Source: Bolinopsis microptera (Eukaryota; Ctenophora; Tentaculata; Lobata; Bolinopsidae). Taken from it: a stretch of 64,000 bases of DNA. Below the pieces are notes generated by a model. It did not search any database, was not told where the DNA came from, and saw nothing but the letters and a program-made list of their open reading frames with translations. The stretch covers positions 22,996,828 to 23,060,827 of the forward strand of contig NC_087076.1 in assembly GCF_026151205.1 (NCBI RefSeq), in the 5' to 3' direction. The translations under genes and the position numbers were made by a program. Numbering within the stretch: position 1 is the first letter of the stretch; every line of letters starts with the position of its first letter. Below, piece by piece: positions 1 to 12,421 of the stretch.

Positions 1-2146
1 TCATACTCTCTGGGAGTGAGCTCAGATCGCAGCTCAGTGAGACACAGCCTACAAGTCACTCTAATAGATGGTAGTTTGACCATAGATGGACAATTTGTTT
101 TAGGTAGGCTCGATGTTTTGAAGGAGGGGGAATGAAAAGAGGGCTATGAATAGTGCATGAGGGCGTTGCCATGGTGACGCATTACGAGGCATTTATTAGT
201 TGAACAACAAAAGCTAACAACAAAGGCCAAGGTCCTCAAACTTATATTATATGACATACTAATATGATGATATGATATATAACTTAACTTAAATATAATG
301 TTTTCGACACACATGTACCTCAGGAGATGTATGTAATTGGAGATGAAGCAGTTTTGTAAGTCGTTATGGCAAAAATTAAACAAAGCCAAAAATGCTTTGA
401 ACAGTACAATGTTTTAAACAATTTTCAGTTAAATTATTCGCTCTAATTCCAGAAAACTCACAATTAAATCTTTTGTTTTCCTTACTAAATAATGAGACCC
501 AGTGCAGGATATCAATGACATAACGATTAATGCCATCTAACCCTTCAAATAACATTAAAAACGACTCACAAAGCATTTTACCGATTTGCTTGATAACAAT
601 ACGAGATAGCATGCACAAACTTTTAACATACAAAAAACAATTCCTAATTAAGCGATTCTAGTGCGTGATTGGAGTTGTTTTAATCACTTGTTACTGTACA
701 CTTTCCATTTGTATCTCTGGTAACTGCTCCTTTCGTTCTTTATGTTCGCCTCAAATATTGTAGATCCTGGTTTATGTTTATTTTTCTGTTGTGAAATTAT
801 CTACAAAAACAATGTGACTAGCTAGGATGTCGATGTTTTAAACTACTCTTTACACTATATTGTGGTCGTCACTCAAACAAGATGTTGTGACAATTTGTAC
901 GCAAAAATTCCAAATGTTTATCTTACATTGATTTGATGTGTCTGGTTTAAAATAAGCGGAACTGTTTGATCGCCTACTTAATTAACTACTACTTACTACT
1001 ATGTCGGAACTAAGTCCGATCTACGCCAGATAACCCCTCCATATATCCCTGTCCCGCATCAGGGTTCACAGTTCCTCTTTAGAGTTTGTCCCAACTTCCT
1101 TCAGTAACATAGACAAGTAGCTTTGTCTTGATTGCCTACTTAATAAAGTGATACCTCAATACCGTGTAATAACTAATCCGTCCGGACTCAACTCTAACAC
1201 ACAATATTTTAAACTCAATTGTATAGAAATAGAATATATTTACTCCTACTTCCCAGTGGGCACTATGAATAACTCTACTTACCTTGGTAATGAGCGTACT
1301 AAGTTTTATTTGAGTAGTTCTGGAATAGACTGTGACGTCACTGTGACGTTTACCTACGTCACTGGGACATTTCCTCTAAGGAATCCCACACATTTTGTTC
1401 AGAAAGGAAACACTTCCTCTCAAAAATCAAAACATGGTTGCCTTTTTGAAATATTGAATGATTAAATTTATTTGAAGCTTTGAATATTATTTAAATAGCA
1501 TCACACAGATCACAGTGGATATTGTAATAACATCATGAGGAGTGAATAAAGCTTAAAAACTTAACGTCAGTAATTATGGTAACACCTTACATACTTTTGA
1601 TACTTTTGATTTCTTCGGCAGTGTTAGCATATGGGGTCTTACTAGTTGTTAGTTCTAGACATGTCTTAAAAACCAAAACAAAAGCGACAATTATGTAATT
1701 TTTGTACACTTTGTGATGAAGATCTCGCATTTACTCGACAAAACTGCTTTCATTGCATTCCCCAGTCTCCATGTCACGTTTGTTTATAATATGTATATTA
1801 TCTTATCAATATTATAATACCGCATTTCTAACTCTGCAACTTTTGTGTGATTCGCTTGAAAACCCAGAACAATGCTTGAAATCTCAGAACAATGCTTGAG
1901 AACAATGCCGCTACATTATAGGAACAAATTAGCATCTCACGCCCTTTGAGCAAGTCACGCACTGTGAGCAGTGAGCATGTACTAATTTGAGTGTTGTACA
2001 ATACCTCAAGTATACAATCTCCTAGTAGTACATGTTAACTACAGTAGTAGTAATGTGACATATCGCGGTGCATATTATTATAATAATAACAAGTTGTTTA
2101 GTTATACTACATGCTCCAGTCAGCATATTACTACTAGTACAATATT
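1..2146. other. no gene recognised
   Basis: Open frames here are short and have no recognisable protein features; the longest (1148-1465, +) has the composition of chance translation. I see no repeat array and no RNA gene. A palindrome GTTGCCATGGTGAC lies at 165-178 and matches 13 of 14 positions of the RFX X-box consensus GTTRCCATGGYAAC. Confidence 0.5.
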
Positions 2147-2253
2147 TCTTTCATTTAAATTTCTGATTGTTTCTGAATAGACTCAGTGAAGACAGATTCT
2201 AATGGAAATAAATAGCTGTCTATTCAGAAACAATCAGAAATTTGAATGAAAGA
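2147..2253. repeat. inverted repeat, 36-bp arms with 35-bp spacer
   Basis: Left arm 2147-2182 and right arm 2218-2253 are reverse complements with a single mismatch near the outer end. The arms are AT-rich and include ATTTCTGATTGTTTCTGAAT. No target duplication or transposon-family terminus is recognised, so it may be a tiny foldback/MITE remnant or a simple hairpin. Confidence 0.75.
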
Positions 2254-2310
2254 ACTATCAAATCATGAGATAATACTACACGAATCCACCAGATTACTTA
2301 CAATATGCTG

Positions 2311-2650
2311 TATTCAGCGCTAGTTACACGTGTATTCAGCGCTAGTTACACAGTTACACGTGTATTCAGCGCTAGTTACACGTGTATTCAGCGCTAGTTA
2401 CACAGTTACACGTGTATTCAGCGCTAGTTACACGTGTATTCAGCGCTAGTTACACGTGTATTCAGCGCTAGTTACACGTGTATTCAGCGCTAGTTACACG
2501 TGTATTCAGCGCTAGTTACACGTGTATTCAGCGCTAGTTACACGTGTATTCAGCGCTAGTTACACGTGTATTCAGCGCTAGTTACACGTGTATTCAGCGC
2601 TAGTTACACGTGTATTCAGCACTAGTTGCATGTGTATTCAGCGCTATTTC
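2311..2650. repeat. 22-bp minisatellite with AGCGCT and CACGTG cores
   Basis: About 15 head-to-tail copies of a 22-bp unit whose core is TATTCAGCGCTAGTTACACG. Some units are extended by an extra TTACACAG. The junctions create ACACGTGT, so the array is a regular lattice of two palindromes (AGCGCT and CACGTG). The last units diverge (AGCACTAGTTGCATG). Noncoding. Confidence 0.9.
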
Positions 2651-2882
2651 ACTAATAACATTAGCATCAGAGGGTGTTAAAATTACCTGAACAAACAGTG
2701 TCACTATACAGTAACGTGTATATTGTGACTACTTGTACAACATATGGTATATTGTACTACTACTACCTGTATAACTTCTTCTTTGCTCAGTTGAGCATTG
2801 TTTTATAGTGTACTACTAGTATTATAGTACGCTGTACTAGTGTACCCCGTGTAGTACCCAGGCGTATAGTGAATTGTATGAG

Positions 2883-3066
2883 GGCATGCCTGGGTATGCC
2901 TTGGTATGCCCGGGTATGCCTGGGTATAATACACTATAATACACTATAATACACTATAATACACTATAATACACTATAATACACTATAATACACTATAAT
3001 ACACTATAATACACTATAATACACTATAATACACTATAATACACTATAATACACTATACCTTGGTA
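2883..3066. repeat. two juxtaposed 10-bp minisatellites
   Basis: About four units of a TGGGTATGCC-type decamer (2883-2925) pass directly into about 13 copies of AATACACTAT (about 2926-3057). The array then returns to one TTGGTATGCC unit, so the AT-rich decamer array is embedded inside the GC-rich one. Confidence 0.85.
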
Positions 3067-3146
3067 TGCCTCAGTGATTGACAATTAGGTGGAAGAGGAG
3101 TATTTTGACAGCTCCGCAGAGTTTGATGACATAGCGAAGGGCCGGC

Positions 3147-3164
3147 GGGGGGGGGGGGGGGGGG
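3147..3164. repeat. poly-G tract
   Basis: Uninterrupted run of 18 G after GGCC. Its length is likely to vary between alleles and sequencing reads. Confidence 0.9.
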
Positions 3165-3513
3165 TTAGTGGTGTAATTAATTTGTAAAAGTAGTAGTATA
3201 GTAGATAAGGGGGTTGTAAGGAGGAGATTAGGCGTGTAATTAAGCGCAGAAAATGTACATAATCTAACTTATTAAGTGATTAATTAAGATGTTGACTGTG
3301 GATAATTGACAAATTGTTAAAGCACTATAGATAATTTAACTTTTTAAACGACGCCGTTAAGTAAAACAAGACGTCATACACAATTATACACACACATGTT
3401 TACTATTTACCCCGGGTACGAACATTGGGTGGTAATTGATTGCTAATTAGTTGCTAATTAGGTGTCCTGCTGAGAGGTTTGCTTTGTGTGTGTACCCTGG
3501 AACAGTAACACTG

Positions 3514-3712
3514 TGTACTAGGTGTTACTAGGTGTAGCTAGGTGTTACTAGGTGTAGCCAGGTGTAGCCAGGTGTTACTAGGTGTAGCTAGGTGTTACTA
3601 GGTGTAGCTAGGTGTTACTAGGTGTTACTAGGTGTTACTAGGTGTTACTAGGTGTAGCTAGGTGTTACTAGGTGTTACTAGGTGTTACGTCTAGGTGTAG
3701 CTAGGTGTTACT
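3514..3712. repeat. 10-bp minisatellite AGGTGTTACT/AGGTGTAGCT
   Basis: About 20 decamers alternate irregularly between AGGTGTTACT and AGGTGTAGCT, with a few AGGTGTAGCC variants. Noncoding. Confidence 0.9.
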
Positions 3713-4253
3713 GTTTTGGTGCACTGTGTACTATTCATTAACTACAAGAGCTGAATTACTAATATTTGTAAAGCTGATATCTGAATATTCATAACACATC
3801 ACAACATGGTTATGTCACGTGGTTATCCACATGTGTTGTATCTTGAGAAAGACACTAGTTATTGATACTGATCCAGCTTATTCTATGTGGTATACTGCAA
3901 ATTAGAGTGAGGTCTTTGAAAAGTACGGGCTACTCAGATGGACACTGCAAATACGTCTACTCTACCATGAATATTGATTATTTACTACCAAGTGCAAGAA
4001 TACGTTAACTCAACAGTTGTAAACTGTTGTAACAAGTTGACTCTAAAGATCACGTGATACTCACGAGTATATCACGTGATATCACACCTGACTCTTGGAA
4101 TGTCCGAAGTTTTTGTCTCCAGAAGAAGTTGATCTATTTCTACTGTCGGCAGCTTTCAGTTCCGGTCATTGTACAGTTGCATCTTCTCTCATGTGTGAAC
4201 CTGTGTGTAGTCACTAGTCTTGTTATATAGGAGCAAAGTTACTCAGTCATCAG

Positions 4254-4322
4254 TGCAACCTTGCTTTTATTGTGCTTTTATTGTGCTTTTATTGTGCTTT
4301 TATTGTGCTTTTATTGTGCTTA
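4254..4322. repeat. 11-bp minisatellite GCTTTTATTGT
   Basis: Six head-to-tail copies of GCTTTTATTGT. Noncoding. Confidence 0.85.
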
Positions 4323-4558
4323 TTTTGTGATGCTTTTGGTTAAATCTTCAACATTTTTGTTGTCTGTTCAGTTTGGCGGTGCATTAAATTAATATGGGAA
4401 GTTTTCTTTTGCTTTCATGTTTTGGCTTTAGGCTTATTCTGTAGCAAATAAGCAGATGAAGTCACCGAGAAGAATGCCAACTATTGTTTAATAATAAATA
4501 ATTCTAATAAACGTGCGACTTTTAACAGTTTATCCACACAAATAGTGATGGTACTCTC

Positions 4559-4830
4559 ATTACCGTGTTTAATACAACTACCCATATATTATGTATTATA
4601 ATATATATATTACCGTGTTTACTGTTTAATACAACTACCCATATCGTATATATTATAATATATATTACCGTGTTTACTGTTTAATACAACTACCCATATA
4701 TTATGTATTATAATATATATTACCGTGTTTACTGTTTAATACAACTACCCATATATTATGTATTATAATATATATTACCGTGTTTACTGTTTAATACAAC
4801 TACCCATATATTATATATTATATATTATGT
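4559..4830. repeat. ~55-bp tandem repeat, five copies
   Basis: Unit contains TACCGTGTTTACTGTTTAAT followed by ACAACTACCCATAT and an alternating TATA stretch. Five copies, the first lacking the ACTGTTT segment. Confidence 0.85.
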
Positions 4831-7597
4831 ATATAATATATACTCAACTGTAACTGTCAGTAATTTGGGTAATTTCAACACTGTGACAAACTATACTAGG
4901 TGTTAAACGTGAACAGCTATTATTATAAATTAATGAAGTATTCATCATACCATACATAGTACAATTAATTATAGTAATGAATTATCGTAGTTTTCTGACG
5001 TAACTTTGGGACATATCCAAATATGTGAGAAAAGAAAACGTATGAAATCTATAAAAATGTTCTCCAAACAAATCAGAAACTTTTAAACATTAGTGTAACT
5101 AAAAGTGTGATGTAGGTACAGGAATACAGACATTTTACTGTGAAATCAGCCTCGCGTGGAGGAAAATAATAGCAGAATCTTTTTAATTTAAGACCACTTA
5201 AAATAACCCTTAATGTGGTCAACTGTATTTTGTTTTCTTCACGCTCACCCCTACCTTTATTCAGCTATTTACTCTCTAATACGAATGTCACTTCGATACC
5301 AAATGATTATCTCATATTTGGAGCGCCATTTATTATAGTATTATGAAAATGATTTTCAAGCTAAAATGTAAAATGCCACTTTGAAGCCGTCCTATGGACG
5401 GATTTCAGAAATTTTCAGTTTTCAGTGTTAAAGAAGGTTCGTGAAAATAGTTCCATAAATATTAGTGGTTGTTTATTATTATAGTGTATTAACATTATAT
5501 GATTAAGATAATGTATTTTATTTAGGACCTCTCTCTAGCAAATGTTTTATCTCGAACTGTATTCAGATTCGTGGAAAGCTCACCTCTCTTATAATCTCTG
5601 TAAGCTCACATATAATAATATAATATAAGTAATACTGAGAACTCCTTTCTATAGAGTAAATATATCTCATTTTATGTATGATACAGTATTATGCCAACAA
5701 AAGAAGATATTTGAAGGTTCACTTTCTCGAGAGGTATATAACCCAGGAAGTGTTGCTCTGACGAAGAACTGCCTTTATCCAGGAAACTATGAGTTAGAGG
5801 TCGGTGGAGGCATGCTCTGAGAGTGATTATCATTGTATCTCACAGAACTACAGTTGTAATACGTAAGCATACTATGTAAGAGTACGGCTCTAGTTTCACT
5901 TAGCGAGCATTGTTAAGACAGACAAATATACCACCCTATATTTCCCTCATTCAATCTCCCACTTTCTGGTTTTATTTTCTACAACATGCTCCCTAGAGAG
6001 CGAACATGCGGTAACATTTCACGGTTTTGTTGTAATTGGTTATAGGTTTTCAGAGACATCACACAGAGGACAGTATCATATTTCAAAACAGTTGCACTCC
6101 ACTGCTAACTGCAACCGCCAACCTAATCCTCTGTACTTGTAAAACAATTACTCTCGCTACAACTACGATATAAGGTTTCCACACTGTGCCTCAACCAATC
6201 CAAGGTGAGACAAAGTAGAAATCATTACTACAGTTACGCGGAGAAATGGTGTACATTATATATACCATTCAAACAGCCGAAACCCTTCCTATGAGCCAGA
6301 GTAAATAATACTGTTCATGAATAAAATGTCCAACTTTATGAATCGATCGGGTTTAATAATGCTATAATCTCTGACTGGTGACAATTTTATGATATATCGC
6401 TAGGTCGTAACTAAATTATTCATAGAATTGCGGACCGTGAAAGAATTTGTCGCGGTTCGGAGAAGAAAAAGGTACTACTCGAATTATTGCACTGATTTGT
6501 GTTTGACGTCACATGTAACACCTGCCTCAGCGACTGTAATTTGTCCTTATTTCGGAGTCTTTCTCTCCTCGAAGTAAGGGTTATTATTGAGGAGAGCTCG
6601 CTGTGGTCTATCAGGTGGTCAGATTTTGGTTTCGCGCGCGCTGCAACTTTGCGTCACGCGCGAAAGCGTTTTTCTATAAACATCAGCGCGATCACGTCTG
6701 GATTTTTCTCGAAATCAAGTTTAGATGCGGGCCGGGAAGTGTAAATGGTAAACTCCGGAAGCGTAAAATCAGTTGGCACAAAACCAACCACTATTTTACT
6801 GTAAAACTTCAATTCCTACTACTTTAACCTACTGGAGAGTATCCAAGCGTCAATAAGACTTATTATAGATTTGGCTGCCTTATTTTTAAGCATAGTCGAC
6901 TGCCGCTATTAGAACCTTCCGGCTAATGTAAATCTAAGTTATTTGATAATTGTCGTTATCCGGAGAATCAGTAAACAACCGGAAACGAAATTGCAGGAAA
7001 TATCCATATATTTCCTATGAAAATGAACGGAGTCATGTGCATGGGTTACGTCTAACCAAGTTTGGATTATTGCCAATTTATTTGAAATCGATAACAACAC
7101 GACCTCAATGTTTACGATGTTAAAGGTGATTGTTGAGGGTGACCATGGTAAACTGTGAAACGCAATGAGTTTTGACTTTAAATAACATAGCTGGGAAATT
7201 TCAACTGTTACTTTAATTTGAAAATAGGAGCTCTAGCTATAGTGTTAGGGGTTGGAGGACTTGAATTAATCTGGCCACCTTTGACAGAGCAATATTTCAT
7301 AACAACGGTGATCGTTATTAGAGTACATTGTACCCGACTTTTATTTAGGTACTGAGCCATGCAATCCCAATCTGTTAATGAATTGTGGGCCTCGCTGTAC
7401 AGTGTACCATTACACATCAATTATCACAGCAACTAGCACTGCACCCCAGTGCAGAGCTGAGTATTATTGTATCACATATTCGATCTGTTTTTGCGGCCAC
7501 CATGTTGAACGGTATGTGCTACTATTGTTAAATAGCTGTATGTGGTATATAATATATATTGTATTTGATATGACGAACATTTAAACGTTTGTCATGT
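4831..7597. other. no gene recognised; CpG-rich spot inside
   Basis: No open frame here looks like protein. The stretch about 6420-6740 is visibly richer in CpG than its surroundings and contains TTTCGCGCG (6630-6638) and its reverse complement CGCGCGAAA (6657-6665), a 9-bp inverted repeat that also matches the E2F consensus TTTSGCGC on both strands. This could mark a promoter, but no transcript can be tied to it from sequence. Confidence 0.4.
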
Positions 7598-7852
7598 CAA
7601 TTGTCACATACGGTTACTTAACGTTTAGTAGATATTGTCACATACGGCTACTTAACGTTTAGTAGATATTGTCACATACGGCTACTTAACGTTTAGTAGA
7701 TATTGTGGCTACTTAACGTTTAGTAGATATTGTGGCTACTTAACGTTTAGTAGATATTGTGGCTACTTAACGTTTAGTAGATATTGTGGCTACTTAACGT
7801 TTAGTAGATATTGTGGCTACTTAACGTTTAGTAGATATTGTGGCAGCTTAAC
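7598..7852. repeat. 27-37-bp minisatellite CTACTTAACGTTTAGTAGAT
   Basis: About eight copies of a unit with core CTACTTAACGTTTAGTAGAT. The first units carry an additional TCACATACG segment that later units have lost. The unit is partly self-complementary (CTACT...AGTAG). Confidence 0.9.
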
Positions 7853-8522
7853 GGTTTTTATCGGGAGGGAGTGATCAAAAGCTTTCCCTTTGACAAATAC
7901 CGCATCAGGACCTCTTAAATTATCTGTTAAACAGTATTGGTGAAAGTATCAAAGCTTAAACTGCTGGGTTGAGAGGGAGGTCTTTGAAGATTTCCTTTAT
8001 GGACTACATGACCGATGGTTTGCTGTTCAAACGTTTAAAATACATTGCGCTGTCTCGACATGATGTTACATGACGTTATTATATCCACCAAATCTTGTGA
8101 TTTTGTCCTCAAAAAGGGAAAACACTAGTATTAGTGGTATAAACATTTCTGCCGAAAATCCGACACTGGACGGAGAAGGTGGTAATGATCCCTATTATTT
8201 TAACTAAGTTTCTCATCCAGTCACATGAATGCTCCAATTAGGGCCATGAGCTTGGATCTTAGCACCATGTGCAGTAACTGGAGGCCCACATTCTTAACAC
8301 CGTACTGTTGATTTTATGGGAACAACACACATGACCTGAGTTCTCACCTTAGAATGGTCGAATTTGCAATCCGATTAGTTAATATTAATCAATCTCACAT
8401 TTGCTACGACCACTGTTCGAGTGAATTAAAGTAATTGTATAGATTGATCAAGGTTAATTCGTTACTGTTTAAGCAAGCTTTCAAGATCGTTTATCCAGAA
8501 AGTAATGAGCTCCAGCAACTAC

Positions 8523-8588
8523 TACTTACGTCACGTGTACATCACGTGTACGTCACGTGTACGTCACGTGTACGTCACGTGTACATCA
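8523..8588. repeat. 11-bp minisatellite with CACGTG core
   Basis: Five copies of the TCACGTGTACG/A unit, each containing the E-box palindrome CACGTG. Further isolated CACGTG sites follow just downstream (8611, 8836). Confidence 0.85.
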
Positions 8589-9371
8589 TGTGACCAGACA
8601 GTGAGTAGTCACGTGAGCTGCAGTGAGTAGTGTCTTGATACTGTATCGACAATAATCCAATATAACCACGTTATTACAAAACCCTTTACAACACATTCTA
8701 TCGCTCGAGATTTCAATCTCATTTGTAAATACGTACTATATCGTGCCCGGCATGTTTTGCTTATCAGGAGCCCATTTTGTGAACGTATGATAAACACGAG
8801 AGTGATGCAGCCAATCAGAGCACACCACGTCACACCACGTGACACAAACTAACCAATCAGAGCACAGTATTCACACCGCTCAATCAGTACCGTTCTAGAG
8901 GATTGTCTCTGTTAAAATTCTAAATCTCCACCAAAAGGTTTTAGACCGAGTAGTTAGCCCGAGCCAAGTAAATAATACGTCAAAAACACTGTGCTGGCAC
9001 TGCAGTACGCTTTATTTAGCTTACAAGTTAATACAGATAGTGTTGAGACACGTTGAACTGTTGAACTGTGCAACTCTAATATAAAACTTTAAGATTTCTG
9101 AAGTTGTAATATTTTGTAGAGTCAAAGATGTTTGATACCGCAGTTTAGTACGCTGTCAAATCAGCATTGCTCTCTTATTTTCCGCCGAATACTTTCCTTG
9201 TACTCGGTAAATTTATTTAAAATATCGGTTTTATGCACGAATCTGCAAAGCACATTAATTACGCTGCCAGAGCAATGAGCATGGTAAATGAAATCCCTGG
9301 TGCAATTTGCAAAATTGAAAGCTCAATAATAATGCTAATCGTAGTATTAATTTCGCCCAGTTCTTTATGCA

Positions 9372-10855
9372 CAGGGTTGCCGGGGGACCTTAAAAACCTT
9401 TAAAAACCTTAAAAACCTTAAAAACGGCAATTTTGGGCAAAAAACCTTAAAAAAGACGTGAAAAACGGGCAAATTTTCGGGTTTTTAAGGTTTTTTAAGG
9501 TTCCATACCTAAATTATACCTAGCTTGATGTTAGATCTAAATGGATTTTCCGGATTAGTAAAATTTTTTGAAATTATACCAGGCTCGGTGTAGATCTGAT
9601 TGGATATTCTGAAATTATACCTAGCTCTGTGTAGACCTCATAAGATTTTCTAAAATTATAACTAGCTCGGTGTAGATCTGATTGGATGTTCTGAAATTAT
9701 ACCTAGCTCGGTGTAGATCTAATTGGGTTTTTCTGAAATTATACCTAGCTTGTTGTAGATCTAATTGGGGTTTTCTGAAATTATACCTAGCTCGGTGTAG
9801 ATCTAATTGGGTTTTTCTGAAATTATACCTAGCTTGTTGTAGGTCTAAATGGATTTTCCGGATTAGTAAAATTTTCTGAAATTATACCTAGCTTGATGTA
9901 AATAAGATTGGATATTCTGAAGTTATACCTAGCTCTGTGTAGACCTGATAAGATTTTCTGAAATTATACCTAGCTTGGTGTAGATCTGATTGGATATTCT
10001 GAAATTATACCTAGCTCGGTGTAGATCTAATTGGGTTTTTCTGAAATTATACTTAGCTTGTTGTAGATCTAATTGGGTTTTTCTGAAATTATACCTAGCT
10101 CGGTGTAGATCTAATTGGGTTTTTCTGAAATTATACCTAGCTTGTTGTAGATCTAATTGGGTTTTTCTAAAATTATACCTAGCTTGTTGTAGATCTAATT
10201 GGGTTTTTCTGAAATTATACCTAGCTTGTTGTAGATCTAATTGGGGTTTTCTGAAATTATACCTAGCTCGGTGTAGATCTAATTGGGTTTTTCTGAAATT
10301 ATACCTAGCTTGTTGTAGATCTAATTGGGTTTTTCTGAAATTATACCTAGCTTGTTGTAGATCTAATTGGGGTTTTCTGAAATTATACCTAGCTCGGTGT
10401 AGATCTAATTGGGTTTTTCTGAAATTATACCTAGCTTGTTGTAGATCTAATTGGGTTTTTCTGAAATTATACCTAGCTTGTTGTAGATCTAATTGGGGTT
10501 TTCTGAAATTGTACCTAGCTCGGTGTAGATCTAATTTGGTTTTTCTGAAATTATACCTAGCTTGTTGTAGATCTAATTGGGTTTTTCTGAAATTATACCT
10601 AGCTTGTTGTAGATCTAATTGGGGTTTTCTGAAATTATACCTTCCCCCTTTAGATATGATTGCAATTTATGTATCGGAAAACCTTGAAAAACCTTAATTT
10701 GCACCTTTATTGCATTACGTTTGTCCAAACTTTCGCACTGTGGACCTTAAAAAACATTGAATTTAACTGTTTTGGACCTTAAAAATGGGTCAAAAGGGGC
10801 CTTAAAAGACGTGAAAAAACCTTAAAAATGACTCTCAAAAATGCCGGCAACCCTG
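9372..10855. mobile_element. non-autonomous hAT-like DNA transposon
   Basis: Termini are inverted: CAGGGTTGCCGG at the left end and CCGGCAACCCTG at the right end. The element is flanked by a perfect 8-bp direct repeat TTTATGCA (9364-9371 and 10856-10863). An 8-bp target duplication with CAGGG-type ends is the hAT signature. Subterminal regions on both sides carry repeated ACCTTAAAAA motifs, and no transposase is encoded. The interior (about 9500-10645) is a 42-bp minisatellite. The two open frames inside (9682-9879, 9990-10697) are translations of that minisatellite and not proteins. The element would need a transposase supplied in trans. Confidence 0.82.
9500..10645. repeat. 42-bp minisatellite inside the hAT-like element
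   Basis: Roughly 26 units with core GAAATTATACCTAGCT followed by GTAGATCTAATTGG. Outer units diverge; inner units are almost identical. From about 10,250 the units form a 126-bp higher-order repeat of three variants (CTCGGTG...GGGTTT, CTTGTTG...GGGTTT, CTTGTTG...GGGGTT), repeated about four times. Because 42 is a multiple of 3, one frame stays open through the array. Confidence 0.9.
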
Positions 10856-10863
10856 TTTATGCA

Positions 10864-11696
10864 CCTTGCAAAGCTTTCCACCGGACCCTCCCTCCTTGAT
10901 CGATCCTTTTTACAGGCCAGAATGCAGAGAACCACAAGCTCCAAGCACAGAATAGTGGCAGTCAGCCAAAATATGTGCTTCTCGTACTTTTGAGGAAATA
11001 AATTTGTGTGTTAGTGCAAAGAAAGCAATCTCGACGAGGCAGTGATTTATCTTGCTGTGTTACCTAGTTAGCATTGACCGTGCGTAGGCCGTAGAATTGT
11101 TAAATAGATAGATTACATAATGCACACAGACCTCAGTAGTAGTATATCACCAGACACATCCTTATCTTATCTTCTTTAACTATGATAATACGGTTATAAT
11201 ACTTAATTCATTTTTCATTTATTATACTCATTCTTGGTCAGCAGACGCTTTGTCTAAGTTGTGAAGTGTCCCTAAAACCCAGCCCACGTGCAACTTGTGC
11301 CCACGTGCATGCACTGCAAAGCAACAAGTAACTGACGCACAACTAGATAAATATACGACAACTCCGATGAGGTCTCGTGGGTTACCAAACCCACTATAAC
11401 TCTACAACTCTCTCATCTCCCCGACGAGTAACCACTACTAAATAGTGCAGGTTAAATATTACGGTAGGAGAGCATGATGTCAGCTTTCTGCCGTCTCTTG
11501 TCTTCATATTTCTTATAATTACCATCGCTAGCTTTATTTCTTGTGTGTTGTTTTTTAGCTCACGAAGTTCCCGAATTATGGGGAATTGTAACTATTTACC
11601 TCTCTTTATTCGCCGCAGAATGTGTTGCCGGGTCTCTCTCTAAATGCCGCAGAACTTGTTGCCGAGTCTCTCTTTAAATGTTGCACAGCTGTGTTG
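10864..11696. other. no gene recognised
   Basis: Unique-looking noncoding sequence between the hAT-like element and the 15-bp minisatellite. No coding frame, RNA gene or repeat is recognised. Confidence 0.5.
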
Positions 11697-12300
11697 CAGT
11701 GTACTTACCCGTAGTGTACTTACGCGTAGTGTACTTACGCGTAGTGTACTTACGCGTAGTGTACTTACGCGTAGTGTACTTACGCGTAGTGTACTTACGC
11801 GTAGTGTACTTACGCGTAGTGTACTTACGCGTAGTGTACTTACGCGTAGTGTACTTACGCGTAGTGTACTTACGCGTAGTGTACTTACGCGTAGTGTACT
11901 TACGCGTAGTGTACTTACGCGTAGTGTACTTACGCGTAGTGTACTTACGCGTAGTGTACTTACGCGTAGTGTACTTACGCGTAGTGTACTTACGCGTAGT
12001 GTACTTACCCGTAGTGTACTTACGCGTAGTGTACTTACGCGTAGTGTACTTACCCGTAGTGTACTTACCCGTAGTGTACTTACCCGTAGTGTACTTACGC
12101 GTAGTGTACTTACGCGTAGTGTACTTACGCGTAGTGTACTTACGCGTAGTGTACTTACGCGTAGTGTACTTACGCGTAGTGTACTTACCCGTAGTGTACT
12201 TACGCGTAGTGTACTTACGCGTAGTGTACTTACCCGTAGTGTACTTACGCGTAGTGTACTTACCCGTAGTGTACTTACCCGTAGTGTACTTACGCGTAGC
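11697..12300. repeat. 15-bp minisatellite GTGTACTTACGCGTA, ~40 copies
   Basis: About 40 uninterrupted copies of GTGTACTTACGCGTA, with a C variant (TACCCGTA) in about ten units, mostly in the last third. Each standard unit holds the palindrome ACGCGT. Long open frames exist in several frames and on both strands because the unit is a multiple of three and lacks stops; none is a credible gene. Confidence 0.95.
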
Positions 12301-12373
12301 TAGTTTTGATCTCCAGCTAATTAATTGAGCTCTCACTTGTTATAGACGACTTGTCACTAGTTGCTTACTCACC

Positions 12374-12421
12374 TCATGGTCTTGTTACCATGGTTACCCG
12401 TCTTGTTACCATGGTTACCCG
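12374..12421. promoter_or_regulatory. two tandem X-box-like palindromes
   Basis: A 21-bp sequence is repeated twice, each copy containing GTTACCATGGTTAC, which matches 13 of 14 positions of the RFX X-box consensus GTTRCCATGGYAAC. Function is inferred from the motif only; they may simply be repeat units. Confidence 0.35.

Noticed and set aside
1148-1465. 105-codon plus-strand frame
   Set aside because: No recognisable domain, no supporting splice or promoter signals; could be chance.
9682-10697. Open frames of 65 and 235 codons with a 14-residue repeat
   Set aside because: They are the 42-bp minisatellite of the hAT-like element read in its open frame.
11644-12336. Three overlapping open frames of about 215-220 codons
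   Set aside because: All are translations of the 15-bp tandem repeat on both strands; no start context, splice site or domain.
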